From assembly GCA_011800805.1 (NCBI GenBank), contig MPNW01000336.1, forward strand, positions 92,501 through 156,500: DNA of 64,000 nucleotides, in the 5' to 3' direction. Below are positions 52,700 to 64,000 of the stretch, piece after piece. The translations under genes and the position numbers were made by a program. Position 1 is the first letter of the stretch. Every line of letters starts with the position of its first letter. The notes under the pieces are model-generated. The model had not been told where the DNA came from. It made no database searches and saw only the letters and a program-made list of their open reading frames with translations. The stretch comes from Hirudo medicinalis. Taxonomy: Eukaryota; Annelida; Clitellata; Hirudinida; Hirudinidae.

Positions 52700-55600
52700 C
52701 TTCACTGTGGATGCAAAACTGTTGATGGACCCTTCCGATGGTGATGTCATGTTTGATGGAGGACTGTGAGGTAGAACTGAGTAAAAGTTCTCTTTTAGAA
52801 GCAATTTAGAAGCTTATTGTAAAAGAAACAAAAACTAAAATTACATGATTGTCAGAATAAAGGTTAGTAAATATTCTTCAAAGTACATATTCATCATGAA
52901 TACCAATCAACTTTGACATGAAAACACCAACAATAAGAAGTAATGTTTAAGTAAACTGTTTATTCTGATGTAATTATTGTCTATACTTTTAGACATACAT
53001 CAAATTCAATCTTACAATTGAAGTGTGGTTCGTGTGCAAATGTGCTGATTTGTGGTCTTTTGAATTTATGCTCAGAACATTTGAACTGCTTGTGGATGGA
53101 TTCATTTGGAATTAATTCACGCTGAATTAGCTGTTGCTGGTTCAAAGGGATGAGGAACTTGTCTGGTTTGGTAAAATTTATTAAAATTGTTTTGTACTTA
53201 GAGGTTAAAAATATTATTTCAATTATTTGTTTAAACATATGATAACTAATTGAGCAGCAAATGCTTTATGCTTAAAATGTAAATGTAACAAAATTTGTTT
53301 TGCACTAACCATTCTGTTGGACCATGTTGATTGGTTGATGAGAATATTCTTCAGACTTCATCGAACTGATCGTGCTGAAATCATCCATCGAATGCAGGCA
53401 TGGATTTGTGGTGCTCTCTTTTACATAAAAATTTAATTCTACTAGTCAAGCACTTTATGCATTTTCAAACAATATTTAGTTCTTCTAAATACAGTTTGAA
53501 TTAAAAATATAACCATTAACAAATTTCACCACAATAAGGTCTTTGAAAAGAATTTTTGTTGAAAGTTAAACTTATTTACCGTCGTCGGTGTCCGTTGCCA
53601 TGGAGACGGGAGTGTTGCAATGCTTGAACATCTTCTGGTGGGCGTTGACGTTGCATGGTGGGAAGCGCTCGTTGACTTCATCGTAATGGGCGGAGTCACC
53701 GACGCTCATCGGTTGAACGAGAACGGGATTGTTCGACCTGATCATAAATGACCGAGCAGTATATTTTAATTAATACTTTCATAAAACAGGACCCCTGACT
53801 TATTTCTTTCTTACTCATCTTACTCATCTTACTCATCTTACTGTCACGTCGACAGTAGTTTACTCATCGTTACAATGGTATATCGTGCACCGATATGCAC
53901 TGTTAAAGTATTTTTAACTGTCAACATCCTTAAATTACTAATTTGAAGAAATTATCGTGCCAAATAAACGGTACCTTGTGCGTGCTTGGGAAGACTTGTC
54001 AGAACTTCCGTGACTAGAGTTTCCGTCGTCGTGGTGGTAGTTGCCGTGGCCGCTACGGCAATGGAGGAGCGGTCGACCGGAGTCATTGACATTGGACCGA
54101 ACGGAACTCGCTTAAGAAAAAACCGGAGATCGAAGATTTTCGTACGGAATGAAAATTAAGTTCGACCGGATTACCTCCCGACGAGATGTTGGAAGAGAAT
54201 TTGGTCTGCTGTCTCAGGCACCCACTGCCGTCGCTCGATCCGCCGCTCACGTACAACTCCCTGACCTCGCTCGCTTCGCTGTTCTTGTCACTGACACCTG
54301 CCACTGAATTGCAGTTGGACGGAGGATGTCTGATCATGTAGGCTGCCGGATTGGGAATGTCGTTGGCAGGGAAGAAATTGGAAGTTGATTGAAGAGGATT
54401 CGAGGACGGAAATTGTTGCCGGTCGAAGACCGCACCGCATCCGGCCAACGTCGTCAAGTGCTTGGATGGATTCCACGTGTGGGGGTACGAGCAAGGTGCT
54501 CCATCAACTGATGATGTTAAATATTGTCGTTAACCTCATTATAATTAACATCAAACATTTGATCGAAAGTTGCCTCACGATTTATACAAATATTTCCCAA
54601 ACAACTCACGAGTCTGGTACGTGTGGCCTTGACTCTCGCTCCTGCCGTGCATGCCGTTCTTCGACTCGAAGTCGCTGGGAGGGTGGTTGTCATAGCAACA
54701 TGGGTTGTTGCGTTGTTGACAGTCGGCAGAATGGCTGGGCAGGAGGGGGAACTGACTGCTGCCTTGGCAAGGCTTCCGGTCGGACTTCAAGAGGTCGTCC
54801 GAACACTCCTGAATCTTTACTGGAAAGACCAAACGTCACAAAGGCATTCACAGTCATTCTTCATAACAGATTCATCGCCATCCATGAGTTAAAAGATATA
54901 TAAAAGATATATAAAAGAAAGAAATATCAAATGCAAGAAGATTGAACCTCCAGTGAAGTTTCCTGCCTTGCATTTCTTCTTCTGCCTGCTCCTTCTGAAC
55001 ATACAAACGGCTGACACGCAGGTGACCAAGAATAGGAAGACAGTCACGATTACAACGATGCACAAGATGAACCACGATTCGTAGATGACCGACGTCGAGA
55101 GAGGAACGGCTTCTGTAGCGTGCACGTATTGACCTAAATATCAATTAAGTGTAATTGTAACTAAATTAATCATTTGCCAAATAATCCAAATTATGAAACA
55201 TTACGTTCGACAGGTCGTTTGAACATCCCCCGAGTCTTATGAAATACAGAAATAATCGGGTCACTCACCCACGTGGACTTCCCTACTGAAGGGACTCTCC
55301 CCGACTTTGTTGAAGGCAGACACCCTCACTGTGTACACACGATGCCTGGCCATGTTGCTCATCATCAATGATTCAACTGTGGCGTCGACTTGAGTTGTTC
55401 TTGTTGTTTTTGTGTCGTTGTTCGTTACGTAGACCTGAGAAGATTAAAAAGAGATTAAGTGGGTGATGACATGTCATGATATTTCTAAGAACTTATTTCT
55501 TGTGAACTCATCAACCCCATATCATCGTCATCGTCATCGTCATCATCATCATAAAAGTGTCATCATAATAAAATTCACCGACACCATCATCACTAGCATG

Positions 55601-55797
55601 ACCAAAACCTGCCTTGTAGCCCTTTAGGATTCCATTCCTGCTGCTGAGACTGGGATGTTCCCAGATGATGAGGAGGGAATCATTGCCATGCCACGATGCC
55701 TGGACGTGCTGGGGAGGTTCTCTTGGAACTAAAAATGATTTTAAACCTTCAATCATCCTGCTCACCACCACTACCACTAACTTCGTCATCGTCGTCG

Positions 55798-55829
<32 letters not shown>

Positions 55830-58800
55830 GCATCCAGTGCTGAAGTTGCTTGAGCTAATTTTAGTACTTGAGATTCAGCGTGAAATGGAATTAACAGAAG
55901 TTGCTCGTAAACTTAAAAATTTGTTGGTTGCATCACTACGTGAGCTATATAAACGCTTGCCTTTGGATTCGTTCTAAGGACGACATTAGTCAAAAACTTG
56001 GAAACTAACAATCTTCGAAGGTCCGAACTCTGGCAGGTGTTGACATTCCTTCGATGTTTTCGAAGTAAGGATGCACGTTGACCTCGTACCAGGTAAACTC
56101 AGACAAGTCCTCCAAAAGCATCGAGTTGACTCGGTGATCACATTTTACTGATTTTACAACTCCTGATCTAATAATAAAATAAATATTTATTTTATAATAA
56201 ACATCGCATTGAAGCAAATCCGACAATATCCGACATAAATATCTGGACAGAGATGAATGGCAGGAATAGAAAAGAAGATAAATGACTATATCTGATGTGG
56301 CTTTGTTGATGGTGGTGATTATAATAGTCGAATGATGATGATGATGGCGGTGATGATGTTGTTAGGTTGATGTGGAAAAAATTGCAGAGCAGGCTCGAGT
56401 TACGGTTCTTGAAATATGGATGATGAACACGTGGTACGCACTCAAAATACATCGCTATGATAGACAGCAGGTCGGATATCTGAATAAGCATTAATAAGAC
56501 ACACCACCATCAGCAACATAACCACTTTAGGTATGTGATACAGGTGGATAAAGTAGAGTTATTAATGAGCCTGCATCGCCATGGAGCGCGCTATATAAAT
56601 GGTAGATCGATTAAAAAGTGCCTTCACATCCTGTTCGGCTACATAAAGCGCTAAAATGATCGGATGAATACAAATACAAAATTTAACTCGAGAACATGCG
56701 AACGACATGCGAATCGTAGTTAAAGAAAGCACAACAGACATCGTCAACAAAACCGACCTGTCAATGTCTTGGTACTTGACGATGAAACCCTCGATGAAAT
56801 CCTTGAAGTCCTCCAAGAATCCCCAATCCACTCTGAGGGCGGTCGAACTGATGGCCTCTGCACTCAGTGGTTGGACGAGTTGTTGGTTCGTGAGGAATTC
56901 GTAGACCCCGTCTCTCTGGTAATTTGATCTCCTGTAGCCTGGTTTTATTAGAAGTTTATTCCCCTTTTATATTTCGTCTTTTATTTTTAATGGAGCAGGT
57001 GTTTCTATAATTTCGATTGTTTCCGAGAGAACATCACGCATGTGATGTACAGTCGATTAACATTTGCTTTCTGATCTTTATGAGTTGTGTTTTGCGTTGC
57101 AAAATGTTTGTGACCAAAAGAATGCGAAAGAAAGCGATAATGTACTTGAAATGAGTTAACGTTAACGTGGTAACAGATCGATAACGACGCCTAAATTGGT
57201 CTCACCTCTGGTTTTTATGGGGACCGAAGTGGCACTCGGAGCACTGAGACCGTGGGAGTTTTTGCTTCTAACCAGGAAAAAGTAGGTGGAGTCTGGGAAG
57301 AGGTTTGAGACGATGGTGCTTGGATTTGGAGAGTCCACCTTTATCTGGTTCCACGTCTTCAAGTAATTACAAACTATAATTGGATTCTTTAAAAGGTTAT
57401 TGAGAATTTATTGAACCTTTTGTTGGCAGTCCATGCAAAACATGTCGAGCACGTAACCCTCCACCTCCGAAGACCCCCTCTCCATGTTCGGCTGCCAAGA
57501 CAACCTCACTGAGGAATGGTTTATCTGATGAGATAACAACCGTGTAAAACAAACTGATGATAAACAACTTCACAAGATTTCTATGACGCGTCCCTCCTGA
57601 CAAGCGTTGTTATGATTGTGATACCATCTCTTCGTTCAGGAAAGTATGGCGAGGTTGTGTTGTGTGATGTCCAAGGGTTTCAACTCACGTCTGAGACGGT
57701 TGGTGCCGAGGGTTGTCCTGGAAACGAGGAAATCCCAGGACTTTTGCTGAAGAGGACCAAAGTGTTCCTCGGATGTTCAACTTGCAGGTGGGCTGAAAAC
57801 TTCGTTTCACCAGATGCACTGGATGCAGAACACGTGTACACTCCGGAATCAGACTTTTTAAGTTCTAAAAAAATCAACAAAGCATCCATCACAATCATCG
57901 CTCAACAAAGAACTTAAAAGGCACACATTATTCGCACATCCACGCATCCGTGATCGCACTTTTCAATTTGAAAAGCAGAAAACATCTTGGTTTATCAAAA
58001 TAAACTGCTTCACAAAAACAATAAATGAAATCCTCTCGAAGATCTAGAAGTCTCCGAAAGAGAAAAGCAACATTCTATCAAGAAAAGAGAAATGTTTCAA
58101 AGAAGCCAGAGAACTATTAATTTCCAGGATTCCGTTTTCTCTTGTGAGAATCAAGGGCTCGTTGGGTAACAGGAGTTCGTTATTCTTCCACCACATGATT
58201 TCGGGTTCTGGATCCCCCGACGCTTGACAGAGCATCGTAGCAGTGTCCCCAACGGGAAGGGTTTGGTTTTGGGGTCCATAAACAATAACAGGAGGAAGTC
58301 GAAATTCAAGTTCTGCGAGATAAAAATCTTTTTTCAAGAAAAACACAAGTGATGAACAAAAGTAAATCAGTTTTTACCCTTCACAACGACTTTAACTCTC
58401 GCCGAACTTTTTCCAGAAATACTCATGGCGTGGCAGAAGTAATCACCAGAATCCTCTAATTCTGCAGAATCAATGACGAGTGTTCCGTTCTCGGTGACTC
58501 TAATTCTTCCATCCGAAGAACTCGGTGACACAAAAGTCTGAAATATTTTATTTGAGAAGTTATTCATTGAAGTCAATTGACTGAATATCAACTAATTGAT
58601 TACGCTTGATGACTCGTAGTTCCAGTAGATGGTCGGAGGTGGGCTGCCAGTGGCATGACAAGCAACTGCCACCTCCCTCCCTTGGCTCACTATCAGCTCC
58701 TTCGGAATAACATATACTGTCGGAACGGCTGGGAAAATATGGATGATTTCAAGTGAATTGTGATACAAAGCAAAACCGCTTCTATCATCGAGGCTTACTG

Positions 58801-61012
58801 TGAACTGTGAGAGTGGCCCTAAATTCTTTAACATCCGAGCCCGTCTCCACAGTGCAAATGTAAACACCTTCGTCGCTTGATCGGACGCTGGTGATCTTGA
58901 AACTATCCCCATAAAGTTGAGATCTGTTTTTAAATGATTCATCATTTAAATAGGTTTCGATATTTATTGAGATTAAATATTTCATTTCATTTCTACGAAA
59001 AGCAGGTGTTTTGACAACTACGAAAGCATTTCCTCGGTTTTGGTTATTTTTGTTTATTTCGACGCCTAACACGTCAGCAATGAAAGGGTCACGTTTCACA
59101 TCAAATATCTCGAGATCTCGATTTTACTGTTCTTCAGCGGTGTTTTTGTTATGACCTCATTCTACAGTTACACATTCGTGTTTATATGACCATCTCGAAT
59201 GTTGAACCGGAGTTGATGAGCTGTCATAAATGTTCAAAATGTTTGCAAAAACAGTTGCATATTGAAGTAATCAGACAAAAACAAAATGGCCACGTCGTTT
59301 CGTGACAAATTGCTCGCAGACGAATTGTCGTCAAAAGTTTCTGAAATGCAGTAATCAATCATTTAGTAAATAAGAATCGACAAATTGTGAGTTTCCTTCA
59401 TCCATCTTTAGGCGGTTAGAGATGGTGACAGAATGTTCTTGAACGGCGAACATTTATCTAACCTATTTTCTGGAATGCCTCCGTTGGATTTTCTCCAAGA
59501 AACTGTACCCTGAGAATTTTCTGGAGTTGGGCACGAGAATGTGGCATCTTTCCCTTCAGACACCGTTATGTCCCGGGGTAATTTGGACAATGAAACTGAG
59601 AAAGATTTGCCTACAAAACATTTAATAAGAACGCTTTAAAAATTAAAGTTCTTACCAAATCCACTAAACTTTAGTTTTTAAACTTCGTGAGATTAATTTA
59701 GGTTAATTTCCATTGATTATTCCAACTCACTTTTGACGACGACCACAGCTGGTTGGCTTTCTTTTTCTCCGGCGATGTTGAAGGCCACACAAGAATAAAG
59801 AGCGGAATCTTGAGTCGTGCCTTTCACGATCCTCAATCCATTCGTAGGGGACACGAAATATCGTCCGCTTTCGTCGGTGTGAAGCTCTTTTCCATTTTTC
59901 TTCCACTTCACCTTTGGTTCTGGACTTCCCTTGGGAGGTTTGCAGGTCAGGAAGATATCATCGCCTTCGATTCCCTCGAAGTTGCTCGGATGTTCTCGAA
60001 AGTCGTTTCGCAACACTGCACGAAATCAGGGACATGTGATTGATTGATTGATTGATATTAGTCTTAAAACATAAATTTAAATTTATTTCGTCGTTTTGAA
60101 ATTAAATTTGCGTTCGGCGTTCCCAAGTCGATCACAAAGCCATCCATCATTCAATGCTCGTCTATTTGTCGTTCCCGATCCATCCATTTATCAAGCAAGG
60201 AAAAAACGTTGGCTTTGAGAAGTCCAACGAAATCAACAACAACAGCAACGATGACTTATGACCAGCAGTAAATTAGTCGGCATAGGCTGACGGGAGTTTT
60301 ATTGGCCGAGTTTATCTTCCTCTTGTACTTCCCAAGGAGGAAATGTTTCCAACAAACCTGCGGGTCTTAGGGAGGCTGATCTGCTCGCAACGCTTCGATT
60401 CGTCTGCGGATTCGTGGCGTTGCAGTGGTACGAACCGAAGTCCACTCTGGAAGAAGTAATTTCGTTTTTTGTTTCCACCGACTAATACGTCCTACGCACG
60501 AGTTCGTGGGAGGAGTTACGTTAACCACTACTCTAACGTAAGTAATGCAGACTGATGTAAATAGAAATGATAATTTCATAAAAACGATTGCGGAGGTAGT
60601 GAATGGATGGATGGTGATAAAGAATGAGAGTGAATGGATGGATGGTGATAAAGAATGAGAGTGAATGGATGGATGGTGATAAAGAATGAGAGTGAATGGA
60701 TGGATGGTGATAAAGAATGAGAGTGAATGGATGGATGGTGATAAAGAATGAGAGCAAAAGGATGGAAAAATCTAATTCCTAACTTCTTTGTGATTCGCAA
60801 GAAGAACAATGAACCATCATCCAGTTGAACGCGATTGTTGCTTTCCTGAGATGTCACTGGGTGCTCGTCTGAGAGTGGTGAGCCATCTTTGTACCACGTG
60901 ATGATGGGTGGTGGGCTGCCCTCTGCCTTGCAGTTCAACGTGGCAGGGTGGTTGTCGACGACGTACACATCGGAGGGGTGGACTTTCACGAACGGATCTT
61001 GGTTGGCCGAGA
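52700..61012 (-). CDS. ROBO: Roundabout (ROBO) axon-guidance receptor, 5' end not found
   Basis: Receptor for Slit, controlling axon crossing. Exons run from right to left. Ig1: 60784-61012 (DPFVKVHPSDVYVVDNHPAT, SLFFLRIT) and 60358-60446. Ig2: 59731-60015 (LRNDFREHPSNF). Ig3: 59463-59595 and 58799-58923. Ig4: about 58606-58733 and 58378-58541. Ig5: about 58130-58315 (PPVIVYGPQNQTLPVGDTAT) and 57680-57870. Three FN3 domains follow between 57525 and 55266 (YFFLVRSKNSHGLSAPS; ALRVDWGFLEDFKDFIEGF; PREPPQHVQASWHGNDSLLI). The transmembrane exon is about 54940-55132. Cytoplasmic exons are near 54580-54835, 54175-54505, 53974-54112, 53580-53740, 53311-53425 and either 52981-53160 or 52700-52800. The five-Ig, three-FN3 order is the ROBO layout. 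Signal peptide exon and exact stop were not determined. The tail looks short. Confidence 0.92.
55785..55832. repeat. ATC/CGT microsatellite in a ROBO intron
   Basis: GTC triplets grade into ATC triplets just upstream (in gene direction) of the FN3 exon at about 55560-55735. Poly-Met and poly-Ile frames over it are artefacts. Confidence 0.9.
56583..56660. repeat. Dispersed repeat family B, copy 2, in a ROBO intron
   Basis: GCGCGCTATATAAATGGTAG through TTCACATCCTGTTCGGCTAC matches 22715-22790 with scattered substitutions. Short matches may continue to about 56705 (ACATGC). Confidence 0.75.
60592..60758. repeat. 31-bp minisatellite in a ROBO Ig1 intron
   Basis: About five copies of a 31-bp unit starting GTGAATGGATGGATGGTGAT and ending AAAGAATGAGA. 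It lies between the two exons of the first Ig domain. Confidence 0.95.
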
Positions 61013-61439
61013 CTGTCGTTGAATGAGTCACGGTAATTTTGAACAAATTAATATTAATTATCAACTAATTTTTAAATATTAATGGTAATTATTAATATAT
61101 AAACTTGAATATCAATGGTTAAAGTTAATCAATATTTTTCAATAAATCAGTAACTACAAGTATTTGAATAAATTATGATAATTGTGCTAATCACTCGACT
61201 TCTGAGTTTCTCTTACATAAAAAGCCTTCATAGATGTGCTTTTAGTTGGTTGAATGCGTTGTTTCACAGCAAGTTCTTAAGTTACCGTTTTCATTATCGT
61301 TGTCATCATCATCATCATCATCACCATCACCATCAACAAAGCCATCATCCATCCTCTTGTAACTACTGCTCATTAAACACCACATCATGACGTCACGATA
61401 TAACTTCCATGATAACTCCATGAACATGATAACTTCCAT

Positions 61440-61580
61440 GCCCATGAATCCATGCATAATTGATGAATCCATGCATGATTGATGAATCCATGCATGATAG
61501 ATGAATCCATGCATAATTGATGAATCCATGCATAATTGATGAATCCATGCATGAATGATGAATCCATGCATAATTGACAC
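61440..61580. repeat. 19-bp minisatellite
   Basis: Seven to eight copies of AATTGATGAATCCATGCAT with slight variants. Each unit contains the palindrome ATGCAT. Minus-strand frames reading WIHQLCMDSS-type repeats are artefacts. Confidence 0.95.
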
Positions 61581-61974
61581 ATTAGCCTCATTTCCTCCTC
61601 TTCCATCAACAAGCGTTCATAAATGCCCTGAAGAACAATCACCATGGCAACATCACCAGGTCGAAGTTGTTCATGAGAGACTTCAGCTCTCGGGTATAAA
61701 ACTGGCTTAGGAGAGCGATAAAAGGAGAAGTTCGTTTTAAATGGACTGCTCGAGATTGCTATGGTCTCTAAAGTGGAAGTCTGACGTGGACGCGCGTTTA
61801 ACCCTTATCACATGCACAGTGTTGCCCCTCAATGTGTACATCCTGTATCCCTCAACGTATACACACGGTTACACCTTGAATGTACGCACTGTTATCGCTT
61901 AACATGCAAGTGTTTCTTCGTGTGTAATATGTTTGTATGTTTGTATTCCTCAACACTTGCGTTGGTTATGGAAA

Positions 61975-62056
61975 CTCTTGCGAGCAGATAGGATTCGAAC
62001 TACTAGCGGAAAACTACACAAAAGCGAAAGATTTGACCGCTCGGCACCGGGGCCCG
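61975..62056 (-). repeat. tRNA-like sequence with Leu/Ser-type boxes, probably SINE head or pseudo-tRNA
   Basis: The minus strand reads CCGGTGCCGAGCGGTCAAAT (A box like class II tRNAs) and ends AGTAGTTCGAATCCTATCTG (B box). The about 80-nt spacing fits a tRNA with a long variable arm, but the acceptor stem does not pair. Confidence 0.45.
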
Positions 62057-62173
62057 GGTAAACGGGAATTGGCAGAAAGCTCCCCCCCCCCCCCCATTCT
62101 GCATTTAGTGGTAACAATGAGCGAGTATTTGTTCCTTAACGTATAAGTATTACGTAAGTACGTGTGTAAGTAT

Positions 62174-62245
62174 TGTGTAAGTAAGTAAGTATGTATGTAT
62201 GTATGTATGTATGTATGTATGTATGTATGTATGTATGTATGTATG

Positions 62246-62276
<31 letters not shown>
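62174..62276. repeat. GTAT/GTAA tetranucleotide microsatellite
   Basis: About 25 tandem GTAT units, with GTAA variants at both ends. It follows a run of ten or more C at 62085-62095. Confidence 0.97.
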
Positions 62277-63126
62277 GTATTGCGTAAGTACGTGTGCATT
62301 TCACAAGAGAATCTCATTTCCAAGCACTAATGACACAACTTATTCGATTTGCTGGTTCGAATGAGTGAAAGTTGAATAATACCTTAGAAATTGAAATTAA
62401 AGAAGTCTGTGATTTTAATTTTAATTTAAAAAAAAATCATTTGTTGAATAATAAGATCATCAGGATTGAAATTGTGAGGACAAAAGCAACAGCAGTTGAA
62501 GACAATTCATCCTCCACAAATAAAACAAATGCAAATAGAAATACAAAGACAGATACGAAAAGAAATACAAAGACATTTCTCAACTGATTGAACATCTTCA
62601 ATCCACAACAACCTCGCTGAAAGACAATTCAACATTCTCTTATCATCCTTATCATTCTTATGTGCATAAGAATTCAACCTAGATTCAAGTGAAAGCAAAT
62701 GATTTTGTTATAAATTCAAATAAATGCGAGCATAAAATGTCCAAAGAAAGAATTAGAATTGTACGAGGACTACACGATCGAACTCGTAATTCGTGTTTGC
62801 TCTCATCTTTGAGAGTCGTGCTCGGTTGGTGGGTTGAAGCTAAGGGGGGGGGAAGCATTTATACGAGGGTGTCGAAGTTACACAAGTTGTCAATCACCTT
62901 AAGCAAAAGACTTTAATCGATTAATAAAACTTTATACATGGGCTTATTATGCACTTGGATGAGGTGCGATGAAGTTATAGGAGCGTTACGCACTTACATG
63001 ACAAGGGTTGTGTATTTATACGAGGGGTGGTGCACCCACGTCATGCTTGAGGGATTTATGAGCTTTGAGGCTCACGTCTGAAGGTTCACTGAGGTTACAA
63101 TCTCAACAGCAAACATTGCTGTTGTT

Positions 63127-63149
63127 TCACCACAACCACCACCATCATC

Positions 63150-63181
<32 letters not shown>

Positions 63182-63200
63182 CATCATCATCACCAACACC

Positions 63201-63232
<32 letters not shown>

Positions 63233-63292
63233 CATCATCATCACCACCAACACCATCATCATCAATATCACCACCATCATCATCATCTTTTG
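63127..63292. repeat. CAT/CAC trinucleotide microsatellite
   Basis: Over 160 bp of CAT and CAC triplets. The CAC interruptions recur at intervals of about 60 bp, hinting at a higher-order duplication. Poly-His and poly-Asp frames are artefacts. Confidence 0.97.
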
Positions 63293-63403
63293 TTTGACAG
63301 AATTTGTTTCGTATTTGATTTAAGATCAATATGAAATCCATGTTAAACAGGCGGTTTGTTTGATGAAGAATTGTTTGAAGAATTATGAATGAATGGTAGT
63401 ATT

Positions 63404-63495
63404 ATTAATTATTATTAATTATTATTAATTATTAATAATTATCAATTATTATCAATTATTATCAATTATTATCAATTATTATTAATATTATTAAT
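63404..63495. repeat. TTATTAATTA/TTATCAATTA array
   Basis: Tandem 10-11-bp AT-rich units, first with TTATTAATTA and then four with TTATCAATTA. Nothing coding. Confidence 0.9.
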
Positions 63496-63674
63496 TATTA
63501 TTTATATTATTAATATATCATAACATATTATCGTCAACAATGATAATAAAACAAAGAAGCAGACGAAATGTATCCATGAACAGATTCACTTGAAAACTGG
63601 TTTCAAATTTCAATGGCTTTTTGCTTCCTTTGTTTCTCATGTTTGAGATTGTCGTTCATTGATGAGGTCATTCT

Positions 63675-63835
63675 TGTTGTTATTATTACTATTATTATTA
63701 TTATTGTTGGTATTATTATTATTATTATTGTTATTATTATTATTATTATTATTGTTGTTGTTGTTGTTGTTATTGTTATTGTTATTACCGTCATCATCAT
63801 CACCATCATTTTCTTATTATTCTTGTCGTCGTTGT
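63675..63835. repeat. TTA/TTG/GTT trinucleotide microsatellite
   Basis: Runs of TTA, TTG and ATC triplets, which keep both strands open as poly-Ile and poly-Val frames. Confidence 0.95.
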
Positions 63836-64000
63836 TAGATTTAGAAGAATTAAGGTGACCTTAATTAATGTCTTACAACTTGTGAGAAGATAATCAAGCA
63901 TAATTGATAATTAGATTCATAATAAGTCCTCAAACTTAATGATGATAAAGAGATGATCACCTGTGAATGTCTTATTCACTTAAATGTCCAAAAAATAAAG

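Larger units (their letters stand above)
61013..64000. other. Region 5' of the recognised ROBO exons, tandem repeats only
   Basis: No signal-peptide exon or other gene was found. The stretch is dominated by microsatellites (61300-61340, 62174-62276, 63127-63292, 63404-63495, 63675-63830), a 19-bp minisatellite and a tRNA-like element. It is probably the first, long intron of ROBO. Confidence 0.55.

Noticed and set aside
54385..54903. Plus-strand 172-residue open frame
   Set aside because: It is the antisense of ROBO cytoplasmic exons and an intron, with no family resemblance.
61242..61645. Minus-strand repeated peptides containing CMDSS and HGF
   Set aside because: Translation of the 19-bp minisatellite in two frames.
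62014..62304. Minus-strand IHTYIHTY repeat protein
   Set aside because: Translation of the GTAT tetranucleotide array.
63065..63341. Poly-His, poly-Asp and poly-Met frames
   Set aside because: Translation of the CAT/CAC microsatellite.

Overview
This window looks like invertebrate animal nuclear DNA, most likely lophotrochozoan. It is AT-rich and packed with (CAT)n, (AAT)n and (GTAT)n microsatellites. It holds multi-exon genes with GT-AG introns, mostly 50-800 bp long. An annelid or leech is my guess from overall style; this is inference. Nothing bacterial or viral was seen.

Layout. 1-3.2 kb: low-complexity DNA. 3.2-8.13 kb (+): a TGF-beta/BMP type I receptor kinase of the ALK1/ALK2 (saxophone) class. 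8.90-18.42 kb (-): complete SCAP, the sterol-sensing escort protein of SREBP, tail to tail with the receptor gene. 18.4-24.5 kb: transposon graveyard with a degenerate LINE 3' part, another element remnant and one orphan exon of the XPD/ERCC2 helicase. 24.50-25.76 kb (-): APIP (methylthioribulose-1-phosphate dehydratase). 25.8-27.7 kb: diverged repeats and a tRNA-derived element. Four + strand genes follow: JMJD4 (27.7-29.9), a JMY/WHAMM-type actin nucleation factor (31.8-35.2), NSUN2 (36.2-40.9) and KCTD9 (41.6-43.6). 43.6-52.7 kb: repeats, two unidentified minus-strand exons, an assembly gap flanked by identical sequence, and a dead Tc3-like transposon. 52.7-61.0 kb (-): a Roundabout (ROBO) axon-guidance receptor, its 5' end not found. 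61-64 kb: tandem repeats and a second tRNA-like element.

The genes do not form one pathway; this is ordinary animal gene order. I found no convincing new biological system. The most unusual points are a poly-asparagine insertion in the activation segment of the type I receptor kinase, the orphan XPD Walker A exon with intact splice sites, a lineage-specific coiled coil in SCAP, a Trp-to-Phe change in the Arp2/3-binding tail of the JMY/WHAMM protein, and several two-copy dispersed repeat families. Exon coordinates were read by eye from homology and splice dinucleotides, so boundaries may be off by a few bases. No alignment or search was run.
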